Of a stretch of 64,000 bases of DNA, positions 40,171 to 47,573 are shown piece after piece. Under the pieces are notes generated by a model that did not search any database, was not told the DNA's origin, and was given only the letters and a program-made list of their open reading frames with translations. How positions within the stretch are numbered: position 1 is the first letter of the stretch; each line of letters begins with the position of its first letter. Origin of the DNA: an uncultured Prevotellaceae bacterium (GTDB lineage Bacteria > Bacteroidota > Bacteroidia > Bacteroidales > Bacteroidaceae); NCBI GenBank assembly GCA_902786565.1, contig CADACW010000008.1:1-64000 (forward strand), read 5' to 3'. The translations under genes and the position numbers were made by a program.

Positions 40171-41076
40171 TTATAGTCTGAGGTGGTCGGCCAGCGCTTT
40201 GCGCAGTTGGCGGGTCAGGGCGTTGTCGGCAGGCGGGCAGGGCATGAAGCCCTCTTCCAGCAGCGTCTGCTCGCTGAGCAGTTGCAGCGCAGACTGCATC
40301 AGCGGGCGCAGTTTCTCGGCGTCGAGCGTGTCCATCAGTTGCTCCTCGTCCAGCCTGTCGTCGTGCAGGGCGCGGTGCAGGTCGGCCAGGCGCAGCAGCG
40401 TCGGCCCGTTCTGCTGCAGGTCGCGCAGCATGTCGGCAATGGGCTTGCCCTCCATGCTCGCAGGCTGTCGGTAGTTGGTTGGCAGATAGTTGAGCGATGG
40501 GGCTTGAGGGGGTGCCTGTATGCCCATCACCTTCAGGCCCTTCAGCAGCAGGGGCAGCACGCCCTCCTGCTCGGCATAGATGTAGAGCAGGCTGTAGTTG
40601 GCAATTGGCAATTGGGGGTTGGCTGTTGACAATTGGGGGGAGAGGGCCGCATTGAGCAGCGTGGCCAGTGCCTGCCGCGTGCTGGCGTCCATGCGCTCCA
40701 GCGGGTTCGAGTTGAGCACGCGCCGGTAGATGGCGGCCATCTGGCTGGCGGCCTGCTGGAAGTCGGTGGCCTTGGTCACCAGCGGGTTCTGCACCACCTC
40801 TGTGCGCTCCGTGTGCAGGCGCCGGGCCTCCAGCTGGCTGCGGGCAATGGTGGCGTAGGCGCGGCTGTCGCCCGGAGTCTCGCCGTGGGGGCTCACCACC
40901 AGCCGGGCACCCTTGGGCAGCTTGAGGGCGGCCTGGCCATGCAGGTGGACAATGTCGGGCGTGCTGCCGTCGCCCTCGGCCACGCACACTACGTCTGCAG
41001 GCATGGCCGCGCACAGCATACTGACGTAGCGTGCCAATTGCGGGTTGTCCTGATTGTAGACGTGGCAAACCTTCAT
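40171..41076 (-). CDS. half-glycosyltransferase-like protein of unknown function
   Basis: 301 residues starting MKVCHVYNQDNPQLARYV. The first 150 residues resemble the acceptor domain of GT4 enzymes (DIVHLHG, 'LVVSPHGETPGDSRAYA'), but the donor-binding domain and EX7E motif are missing. The rest is helical, Leu/Gln-rich, with no recognised fold. A low-complexity junction 'SPQLSTANPQLPIANYS' is encoded by CAATTNN 7-mers (40594-40635). Lies between thiL and fbp on the same strand, 17 nt after thiL. Function unknown. Confidence 0.65.
   Translation of the reverse strand: MKVCHVYNQDNPQLARYVSMLCAAMPADVVCVAEGDGSTPDIVHLHGQAALKLPKGARLVVSPHGETPGDSRAYATIARSQLEARRLHTERTEVVQNPLVTKATDFQQAASQMAAIYRRVLNSNPLERMDASTRQALATLLNAALSPQLSTANPQLPIANYSLLYIYAEQEGVLPLLLKGLKVMGIQAPPQAPSLNYLPTNYRQPASMEGKPIADMLRDLQQNGPTLLRLADLHRALHDDRLDEEQLMDTLDAEKLRPLMQSALQLLSEQTLLEEGFMPCPPADNALTRQLRKALADHLRL
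40594..40635. repeat. CAATTNN heptamer array inside the half-glycosyltransferase gene
   Basis: Minus strand: CAATTGT, CAACAGC, CAACCCC, CAATTGC, CAATTGC, CAACTAC. It yields a peptide (NPQLPIAN) resembling the one encoded by the permease array at 14319-14367 (NSQLPIVN). Confidence 0.8.
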
Positions 41077-41093
41077 GCTCTTCTCTGCGGCGG

Positions 41094-42203
41094 TTAGTCT
41101 TTCAGCGCATTCCATCCTTGTGCCTTCAACTCAAACTCCTGGCCGTCGCGGCTGACCAGTATGTGGCCGAATTTCTCTTCGGTGATGTGGCCTATCAGGT
41201 GCACGTCGTCCAGGGCTTTCACCTTCTCCAGGTCGCCGATGGGCACGGTGAACACCAGCTCGTAGTCCTCGCCGCCGTTCAGGGCGCAGGTGGTGACGTT
41301 CATCTCCATCTCCTCGGCCATGATTGCCGTCTGGTAGTCTATGGGCAGTTCCTTCTCAAAGATGCGGCAGCCGCAATGGCTCTGCTTGCAGATGTGGCGC
41401 AGCTCCGACGAGAGGCCGTCGCTCACGTCCATCATCGCCGTGGGGCGTATGCCTGCCTCGCGCAGCTTGGCAATGATGTCGCCCCTGGCCTCGGTTTGCA
41501 GTTGGCGCTGGAGCAGATACTCCTTGCCGCTGAAGTCGGGCTGGAAGTTGTTCAGCGTCGAGCGTTGGGCGTTGAGCGACTTTAGTCTGGTGTCGTCCCC
41601 ATCGGCCTTGGCCTTGGCAATCTTCTTGTTCAGGTCGTCCAGTTGCGAATAGAAGACGCTCTTCTCCCGCTCCAGCAGTTGCAGGCCCATATAGGCGGCA
41701 CCCAGGTCGCCGCTGACGCAGATGAGGTCGTTGACGCGGGCCCCGTTGCGGTAGACTATGTCCTCCCGCCTTGCCTCGCCGATGCAGGTGATGCTGACGG
41801 CCAGTCCGGTGTAGCTGCTGGTGGTGTCGCCTCCTACGATGTCGACGCCCCATTTCTCGCAGGCCAGGCGCAGGCCGCTGTACAGCTGCTCCACGTCTTC
41901 CACGGTGAAGCGCTTGCTCAGCGCCAGCGAGACGGTCAGCTGCCGTGGTGTGCCGTTCATGGCGAAGATGTCGCTGATGTTCGCCATGGCCGCCTTGTAG
42001 CCCAGGTGCTGCAGGTCGGTATAGGTCAGGTCGAAGTGCACGCCCTCCATCAGCATGTCGGTGGTGACGAGCACCTCCGTGTCAGGATAGTGCAGCACGG
42101 CGCAATCGTCGCCCACGCCATAGAGTGTGCTGCCGTTTTTAGCCGAAATGTCTTTGGTCAGGCGGTCTATCAGTCCGAACTCGCCCAGTGATGCTATTTC
42201 CAT
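41094..42203 (-). CDS. thiL: thiamine-monophosphate kinase
   Basis: 369-residue ATP-dependent kinase making thiamine diphosphate. 'GEFGLIDRLTKDI' N-terminus, 'GVGDDCAVLHYPDTEVLVTT', 'MEGVHFDLTYTDLQHLGYKA', 'ANISDIFAMNGTPRQLTVSL', GGDTTSS and the C-terminal 'MMDVSDGLSSELRHI' are all conserved. A 60-residue Lys/Asp/Asn/Gln-rich insert (about 190-245) makes it longer than the usual 320-345. The ATG at 42203 is chosen because the longer frame's ATG (42233) lies within the promoter. First gene of thiL, half-GT, fbp. No TPP riboswitch is visible upstream. Confidence 0.95.
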   Translation of the reverse strand: MEIASLGEFGLIDRLTKDISAKNGSTLYGVGDDCAVLHYPDTEVLVTTDMLMEGVHFDLTYTDLQHLGYKAAMANISDIFAMNGTPRQLTVSLALSKRFTVEDVEQLYSGLRLACEKWGVDIVGGDTTSSYTGLAVSITCIGEARREDIVYRNGARVNDLICVSGDLGAAYMGLQLLEREKSVFYSQLDDLNKKIAKAKADGDDTRLKSLNAQRSTLNNFQPDFSGKEYLLQRQLQTEARGDIIAKLREAGIRPTAMMDVSDGLSSELRHICKQSHCGCRIFEKELPIDYQTAIMAEEMEMNVTTCALNGGEDYELVFTVPIGDLEKVKALDDVHLIGHITEEKFGHILVSRDGQEFELKAQGWNALKD

Positions 42204-42230
42204 AAATGTGATGTCTGTTTTTTCAAAATG

Positions 42231-42238
42231 CAAAGTTA
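42231..42238 (-). promoter_or_regulatory. -7 element of thiL
   Basis: Minus strand TAACTTTG, 27 nt before the ATG. The 331-nt gap 42204-42534 contains this promoter, AT-rich DNA, array D and the punA terminator. Confidence 0.5.
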
Positions 42239-42348
42239 CACATTATTTTTCGTTTTCCCATCCTTTTTTGAAAATTATTTTAGTTGAAGCCTCATAATGG
42301 AATTGACTAAATCTTTACAAGCGGCGGTGGGGCCTTAGAGTTACCCCG

Positions 42349-42432
42349 GAGGGGACTTGGAGATAAGTGCCACTTATCTCCGAGATAAAAGGCACTTATC
42401 TCCGAGATAAGTGGCACTTATCTCTAAGGGGG
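42349..42432. repeat. tandem 22-nt hairpin array, locus D (three units)
   Basis: Units at 42360, 42382 and 42404 with arms GAGATAA/TTATCTC and loops GTGCCAC, AAGGCAC, GTGGCAC, the same order of loops as locus C. Left flank GGGGACTTG, right flank TAAGGGGGG (42425-42433). It lies beyond a separate intrinsic terminator of punA, so it is not needed for termination there. Confidence 0.9.
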
Positions 42433-42440
42433 GTCTAAAG

Positions 42441-42469
42441 AAAATCCGAATCCGCAGGCGGATTCGGAT
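42441..42469 (-). terminator. rho-independent terminator of the sppA-lpxK-punA operon
   Basis: Arms ATCCGAATCCGC (42444-42455) and GCGGATTCGGAT (42458-42469) nearly perfect; on the minus strand followed by TTTTC. 65 nt after the punA stop. Confidence 0.8.
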
Positions 42470-42534
42470 GAAATTTAATGACAAAAAGCCTGTGGGGGCT
42501 TGCTTCTGTCAGCGGCGGACAGCCTCGGATGTTT

Positions 42535-43407
42535 TTATTTCCATCCTTCCGTCGGGTGCTCGGGGTTGATCTTTTGGGTTCGCTGGCTTTCCACCTTTTC
42601 CGACCTGACTATCATTTCGCGCATCAGCTCGGTCATGATGGGCTGGGCCTTGTTGGCAGCCTCCTGCACCTCTTCGTGGCTCACCTCGACGGGGCTGTCG
42701 AAGCCGCCCAGGTCGGTGACGATGCTCACGCCGAAGACGCGGATGCCGCAGTGGTGGGCCACGATGACCTCAGGCACGGTGCTCATGCCCACGGTGTCGC
42801 CGCCCAGTGTGCGGTACATGCGATATTCGGCGGGCGTCTCGAAGGTGGGGCCTTGCACACCCATATAGACACCATACTGCAGGCGTATCTTCTTCTCGCG
42901 TGCTATCTGGCTGGCCAGCCTGATGAGTGCCGGGTCGTAGGTCTGGTGCATGTCGGGGAAGCGCGGGCCCGTGGGGAAATTCTTTCCGCGCAGCGGGTGC
43001 TCGGGGAAGAAGTTGATATGGTCGGTGATGACCATCAGGTCGCCAATCTTGAATCCGGGGTTCATGCCGCCGGCGGCGTTGCTCACAAAGAGTGTCTTGA
43101 TGCCCAGTTCGTACATCACGCGCACGGGGAATGTGACCTCCTTCATGGTGTAGCCCTCGTAGTAGTGGAAGCGCCCCTGCATGGCCAGGATGTCTACGCC
43201 GCCCAGCTTGCCGAAGATGAGCTTGCCGCTGTGGCCTTCGACCGTGGAGACGGGGAAGTTGGGTATCTCTGAATAGGGAATCTCCAGCTTGTCAGTTATT
43301 TCTGAAGCTAATTGACCGAGGCCCGTTCCCAGCACGATGGCCGTCTTTGGGCTTGTTGTCATCCTTTGCTTTAACCAGGATGCTGTTTCTTGAATTTTTG
43401 CGTACAT
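42535..43407 (-). CDS. punA: purine-nucleoside phosphorylase
   Basis: 290-residue trimeric-type PNP that splits purine nucleosides with phosphate. 'TAIVLGTGLGQLASEI', VEGHSGKLIFG, MQGRFHYYEGY, VSNAAGGMNP and 'GVYMGVQGPTFETPAEYRM' are family motifs, with 'MSTVPEVIVAHHCGIRV' near the C-terminus. Start at 43407 keeps the normal N-terminus and therefore overlaps lpxK by 116 nt. Confidence 0.94.
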   Translation of the reverse strand: MYAKIQETASWLKQRMTTSPKTAIVLGTGLGQLASEITDKLEIPYSEIPNFPVSTVEGHSGKLIFGKLGGVDILAMQGRFHYYEGYTMKEVTFPVRVMYELGIKTLFVSNAAGGMNPGFKIGDLMVITDHINFFPEHPLRGKNFPTGPRFPDMHQTYDPALIRLASQIAREKKIRLQYGVYMGVQGPTFETPAEYRMYRTLGGDTVGMSTVPEVIVAHHCGIRVFGVSIVTDLGGFDSPVEVSHEEVQEAANKAQPIMTELMREMIVRSEKVESQRTQKINPEHPTEGWK

Positions 43408-44458
43408 AGCCTATAATATAATCGTTAAACATTTTTTCTTGTTCCAGCATGAAGGTGACGTGTATGGGTAGTGCGTAGATGTTCTGACGCACCTCTTCGC
43501 TCAGACCTTCGGCCTCCTTCAGTCTGACGGCATCCTTCTCGGTGGTGATGATGCACTTTGGGGCTGGCATTGCGGCAAAGGTGTCGTTGATTCTGCCGAT
43601 GTCTTTCTGGCTGAAGTTGTGATGGTCGGAGAAGTGGAGGGTGGTCAGCCGGGGGTAGAGCTTGGCCACGTCGGCCTCCATCTGCTGTGGCAAGCCTATG
43701 CCCGTGAGCAGCAGCACATTGGTGTCGGGGGCAATGGCGTCGAGGGGCTTGGCCTTTCCGTTGAACAGCCCCTGCAGATTGTCGTAGTCGAAGGTGGTGA
43801 AGTAGAGCGTCTGATAGGCAAACAGCTCCATTCCCTTCTTGATGACGCGGAACTCCATGGGCTTCAGGTCTTTGGGGCACTTGGTCACGATGACCACGTC
43901 GGCCCGGTTCTTGCCGTTGAGCGGTTCGCGCAGCCGTCCGGCGGGCAGCAGCCGGTCGTTGATGATGAGGCGGTGGTAGTCAACGAGCAGGATGTTGATG
44001 CCGGGCTTCACGTAGCGGTGCTGGAAGGCGTCGTCGAGCAGCACCACGTCGATGTCGTCAAACTGCTCCTGCAACTTCTTGATGCCGTGCACGCGCTTCT
44101 TGTCGACGGCGATGATGGCCTTTGGGAATTTCTGCTTCATCTGGAACGACTCGTCGCCCAGCCTGCTGGCAGTGGCGGTGTCGTCGGCCAGCACATAGCC
44201 TTTCGACTTGCGCTTGTAGCCCCGGCTCAGCACGGCCACCTTGCATGTCTCTTGAAGCAGGCGCACCAGATACTCCACGTGGGGAGTCTTGCCGGTGCCG
44301 CCTGCGGTGATGTTGCCGACGGAGATGACTGGCAGGTCGAAGGCTTGGCTCTTCAGGACTCCCATCTCGAAGAGCATGTTGCGCAGCTTCACCCCCAGGC
44401 CGTAGAACCAGCTCAGGGGCAGCAGCCACTTGTTCACCTTTATGTAGTCACCCTCCAT
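43292..44458 (-). CDS. lpxK: tetraacyldisaccharide 4'-kinase
   Basis: 388-residue inner-membrane-associated lipid A kinase. Walker A 'GNITAGGTGKTPHVEYLVRL', the 'VAVLSRGYKRKSKGYV' block, and DVVLLDDAFQHR are diagnostic. The C-terminal 38 residues (after 'IIGYVRKNSRNSILVKA') lie within the punA overlap and are Lys/Asn/Arg-rich. Middle gene of sppA, lpxK, punA. Confidence 0.94.
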   Translation of the reverse strand: MEGDYIKVNKWLLPLSWFYGLGVKLRNMLFEMGVLKSQAFDLPVISVGNITAGGTGKTPHVEYLVRLLQETCKVAVLSRGYKRKSKGYVLADDTATASRLGDESFQMKQKFPKAIIAVDKKRVHGIKKLQEQFDDIDVVLLDDAFQHRYVKPGINILLVDYHRLIINDRLLPAGRLREPLNGKNRADVVIVTKCPKDLKPMEFRVIKKGMELFAYQTLYFTTFDYDNLQGLFNGKAKPLDAIAPDTNVLLLTGIGLPQQMEADVAKLYPRLTTLHFSDHHNFSQKDIGRINDTFAAMPAPKCIITTEKDAVRLKEAEGLSEEVRQNIYALPIHVTFMLEQEKMFNDYIIGYVRKNSRNSILVKAKDDNKPKDGHRAGNGPRSISFRNN

Positions 44459-44480
44459 GGACCGCCGGCCGTAATTGTGA

Positions 44481-46277
44481 TTACTTGATGATGGTCAGAT
44501 AGGGGAAGCGGGCCTGCAGACGGTTGCGCTGGCAGTCCTTGCGGGCCTGCATCAGGGGTTCGTAGAGTTGTCCCAGCGTCTGCTTCAGCTCTTCGTCCAG
44601 ATAGGTGCCCTTTTCTTCTGAGGCCGACTCTAAGAGTGTCTCAAACCATTCCTTCTTTGCAGGATAGTTGCTGGCGTAGTAGTCGCCCTCGATGTTGGCC
44701 AGCTGTGCTGCCTTCTTCACGGCGTCGGCCAGCGAGCCCAGCTGGTCCACCAGCTTGATGGGCAGTGCGTCGGAGGCCACCCACACGCGGCCCTGTGCAA
44801 TCTCGTGCACCTGGTCGCGGGTCATGCCGCGGCCGTCGGCCACAATGTTCAGGAAGGTCTCGTAGCCGCGGTCCACGAAGGTCTGCATCTGGCGCAGCTC
44901 TTCGGCATTGTCCTTGGCAAAGATGAGGTTGGTCTCGTAGTCGCCGTGCTTGTTGGTCGACACGCCGTCCCAGGTCACTCCCAGCTTGTCGCTGACCAGT
45001 TCGCTCAGGTTTGGCACCAGTCCGAAGATGCCGATTGAGCCGGTCACGGTGGTGGGCTCGGCCACGATGTAGTTGGCGGGGGCGCTGATCATGTAGCCGC
45101 CCGATGCGGCATAGCCACCCATCGAGACCACCAGGGGCTTCTTGGTCTTGAGCTGCTTCAGGGCGTGCCATATCTGCTCCGATGCCGTGGCGCTGCCGCC
45201 GGGGGAGTTGACGCGCAGCACTACGGCCTTCACTTCGTCGTCCTTGGCCAGCTTGTCCAGGTCGTTCACCATCTCGCTGCCCACGATGGCGTGCTCGCTG
45301 GAGAAGGCGCTGGTGCGGGCGTCGATGATTTCGCCATAGGCGTAGTAGACGGCAATCTTGTCGCCCTTCTCCTTCTTGTCAGAGCGCAGGCTGATCATGT
45401 CGCTCAGGGTGAGCTGGTTGATGTCGTCGTCGGCGTCAAGTCCCAGTTTTCCGCGTATCACCTGCTTGAGGCTGTCGGGGTAGAAGGTGCCGTCGATCAG
45501 CTTGGCCTTCAGGTAGTCGCTGGTGTTGGCAAACACCATGATGCTGTCGTCGGCCAGCTGGTTCAGCTGCTCTGCGCTGACGCCGCGGTCCTGTGCCATG
45601 CTCTTGAGCCAGTGCTGCCAGATGGCCTGCAGATAGGCGGTGCGCTGCTCGCGGTCGTTCTCGCTCATGTCCTTGCGCGTGACGCTCTCTACGGCGCTCT
45701 TGTACTTGCCCACGCGGGTGCACTGGTAGCGCACGCCGAGCTTCTCGTAGAGGCCCGTCATGTAGTAGTTCTTGCCGCCAAGTCCCTTGAAGTCAATCAT
45801 GCCGCCCTCGTTCAGGAAGAGCGAGTCGGCCACGGAGCTCACGTAGTAGCTGCCCTGCAAATACTGGTCGGCGTAGGCGATGACCCATTTGCCGCTCTTC
45901 TTGAAGTCCTCCAGGGCGTCGCGCACCTGCTGGGCTGTGGCCGGGCCGTCGAAGGCAGTGGCGCCGCCCTCCAGGTAGATGCCCTTGATGTTCTCCTCGT
46001 CCTTGGCTTTCTCGATGGCGCTCACAATGTCGTCCAGGCCCATCACTTCCATATCCACCTGTCCGATGAGTTCGGCCAGGGGGTTGTCGCCCTCGGCCCG
46101 CTCGGTGACCATTCCGTCCATCTTGAGCACAAACACCGAGTTTTTCTCTGCCTTGGTGGGAGCGCTGCTGCTGGCCACCATTCCTGCCAGCGAAATCATG
46201 AACATAATGCCGGCCAGGATGGCCAGAATCACGATGCCGCATATCGTGGCAAGCGTGTACTTCAGAAATTCTTTCAT
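44481..46277 (-). CDS. sppA: signal peptide peptidase SppA, long form
   Basis: 598-residue inner-membrane serine protease that degrades cleaved signal peptides. N-terminal membrane helix (about 12-35), two tandem S49 domains. Catalytic Ser in 'GGYAASGGYMISAPAN' (second domain) and the partner Lys in the first domain's 'KKSGKWVIAYADQYLQGSYY' region. 'VVLRVNSPGGSATASEQIW' is also conserved. First gene of the sppA-lpxK-punA operon. Confidence 0.95.
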   Translation of the reverse strand: MKEFLKYTLATICGIVILAILAGIMFMISLAGMVASSSAPTKAEKNSVFVLKMDGMVTERAEGDNPLAELIGQVDMEVMGLDDIVSAIEKAKDEENIKGIYLEGGATAFDGPATAQQVRDALEDFKKSGKWVIAYADQYLQGSYYVSSVADSLFLNEGGMIDFKGLGGKNYYMTGLYEKLGVRYQCTRVGKYKSAVESVTRKDMSENDREQRTAYLQAIWQHWLKSMAQDRGVSAEQLNQLADDSIMVFANTSDYLKAKLIDGTFYPDSLKQVIRGKLGLDADDDINQLTLSDMISLRSDKKEKGDKIAVYYAYGEIIDARTSAFSSEHAIVGSEMVNDLDKLAKDDEVKAVVLRVNSPGGSATASEQIWHALKQLKTKKPLVVSMGGYAASGGYMISAPANYIVAEPTTVTGSIGIFGLVPNLSELVSDKLGVTWDGVSTNKHGDYETNLIFAKDNAEELRQMQTFVDRGYETFLNIVADGRGMTRDQVHEIAQGRVWVASDALPIKLVDQLGSLADAVKKAAQLANIEGDYYASNYPAKKEWFETLLESASEEKGTYLDEELKQTLGQLYEPLMQARKDCQRNRLQARFPYLTIIK

Positions 46278-46314
46278 TGTCGAAATTATTTAGTGATTAA
46301 TTTGATTTTGTGCG

Positions 46315-46346
46315 CAAAGGTAAGCATTTTTTTCGTTTCGCCGAAA
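46315..46346 (-). promoter_or_regulatory. promoter of sppA-lpxK-punA
   Basis: Minus strand TTTCG (46342-46346), 19 nt, TACCTTTG (46315-46322); ATG 37 nt downstream. Confidence 0.5.
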
Positions 46347-46356
46347 AAACCGGCCA

Positions 46357-46851
46357 TTAATTTTGTCCGTTCCCGGTCAACTGGTGGTTTTCGTCGGCGT
46401 CGTATTCGCGGGGGCGGTGCTTGAACAGGCGGTGGTGGATGAAGTTCATGCCCTCCAGGCAGACCAGCACCATGCCGGTGGCAGCTGCCGCCAGGGCATA
46501 CATGCCCACGCCGGCGGTCATGCCGATGGCCGACGTCACCCAGAGTCCGGCGGCGGTGGTGAGCCCTTTCACCACGTTTTTCTGGAAGATGATGGTGCCA
46601 GCGCCGATGAAGCCGATGCCACTGACCACCTGGGCGGCCATACGGGCAGGGTCGCGCTGGATGATGACACCCGGCTGACCCTCAAAGCCGTCGAAGCCGT
46701 GCATGGACAGCACCATGAAGAGGGCGCTGCCCATGCCTACCAGGAAGTGGGTGCGGAAGCCTGCTTCCTTAGAGCGGTACTCGCGCTCCAAGCCGATGGC
46801 ACCGCCCAGCATGGCGGCAATGAAGATGGTCAATATATAGTCTTCGGTCAT
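46357..46851 (-). CDS. MgtC/SapB family membrane protein
   Basis: 164 residues, four to five membrane helices, with 'AMLGGAIGLEREYRSKEAGFRTH', 'VSGIGFIGAGTIIFQKNVVKGLTTAAGLW' split across helices 3-4 and 'TSAIGMTAGVGMYALA'. This is the short form lacking the C-terminal ACT-like domain of MgtC. In other bacteria the family modulates ATP synthase, magnesium or phosphate homeostasis; here role unknown. Start MTEDYIL at 46851; 4 nt after the HD gene. Confidence 0.85.
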   Translation of the reverse strand: MTEDYILTIFIAAMLGGAIGLEREYRSKEAGFRTHFLVGMGSALFMVLSMHGFDGFEGQPGVIIQRDPARMAAQVVSGIGFIGAGTIIFQKNVVKGLTTAAGLWVTSAIGMTAGVGMYALAAAATGMVLVCLEGMNFIHHRLFKHRPREYDADENHQLTGNGQN

Positions 46852-46855
46852 AAGT

Positions 46856-47503
46856 CTAAGGTTTGTCGTTTTCAGTTTCTTCAGCAAACATCTGGTCGAA
46901 GAGTGCCCGTAGCTGCTGCGGCTGTGATATGATGTTGCGCAGCTCGTTCAGCTTCTTCTCGTTGGGCGACCCTGCAATCCACAGGCGTATGTAGCCGTGG
47001 GCCGAATATTTGTCCTGCAGGTGGCTGCGGAACCGCTCCCACTGCGCCTCCTTGTCCAGTTCGGGGTAGTTGGCCAGCCCATACTGCACGGTGCGGCGGA
47101 TGACCACCAGGGGCTCAATGTCGCGGTCGGCCTCGGCCACAATCTTGCCGTAGATGCTGCGGGGCGAGCGCGAGGCCGAGGCGCGGTGGTCTTCGATGGC
47201 CTCCTTCATCACCCGCAGCTGCTCGGCGTTGAACCAGCGACGCAGACGGGCATCCTGCGCCAGAATTTTGCCCCCCGTCAGGTGGTGGACGGCCCGTGGC
47301 CCCGACATGCCGATGTCGTGATAGGCGGCGATGGTGTAGACCATGTCAATGTCGGCCCCTGTCTGGCTGGCCAGCTGCAGCGAGCGGCGTATCACACGGG
47401 TCACGTGCTCCAGGTTGTGTGCCTTGTCGAAATCGGCATAGCGCGGCAGAATCTGTGTCTCCACAAACTCCACCAGGTCCAGGCTTGCGTTGTTCTGTTG
47501 CAT
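46856..47503 (-). CDS. HD-domain hydrolase
   Basis: 215-residue putative metal-dependent phosphohydrolase: 'HNLEHVTRVIRRSLQLA', AAYHDIGMSG and a distal 'AIEDHRAS' supply the HD-domain ligands. Small HD proteins of this kind act on nucleotides, but the substrate cannot be predicted. Start MQQNNASL at 47503 is chosen because the TAATTTTG box lies directly upstream. Forms an operon with the MgtC-like gene. Confidence 0.8.
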   Translation of the reverse strand: MQQNNASLDLVEFVETQILPRYADFDKAHNLEHVTRVIRRSLQLASQTGADIDMVYTIAAYHDIGMSGPRAVHHLTGGKILAQDARLRRWFNAEQLRVMKEAIEDHRASASRSPRSIYGKIVAEADRDIEPLVVIRRTVQYGLANYPELDKEAQWERFRSHLQDKYSAHGYIRLWIAGSPNEKKLNELRNIISQPQQLRALFDQMFAEETENDKP

Positions 47504-47512
47504 AGTGTCCTG

Positions 47513-47520
47513 CAAAATTA
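47513..47520 (-). promoter_or_regulatory. -7 element of the HD hydrolase gene
   Basis: Minus strand TAATTTTG, 9 nt before the ATG at 47503, giving a very short leader. Confidence 0.5.
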
Positions 47521-47573
47521 CACTTTTTTGTCCATACCTCCTAATAATTGTCAAAAATTAACACACAATTATG

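Noticed and set aside
40118-41068. Upstream extension of fbp to 990 codons
   Set aside because: The extension reads another frame of the gene at 40171-41076 and is low-complexity; family N-terminus starts at 40117.
42204-42534. TPP riboswitch upstream of thiL
   Set aside because: No thi-box like conserved segments found; the promoter lies only 27 nt before the start, leaving no room for an aptamer.
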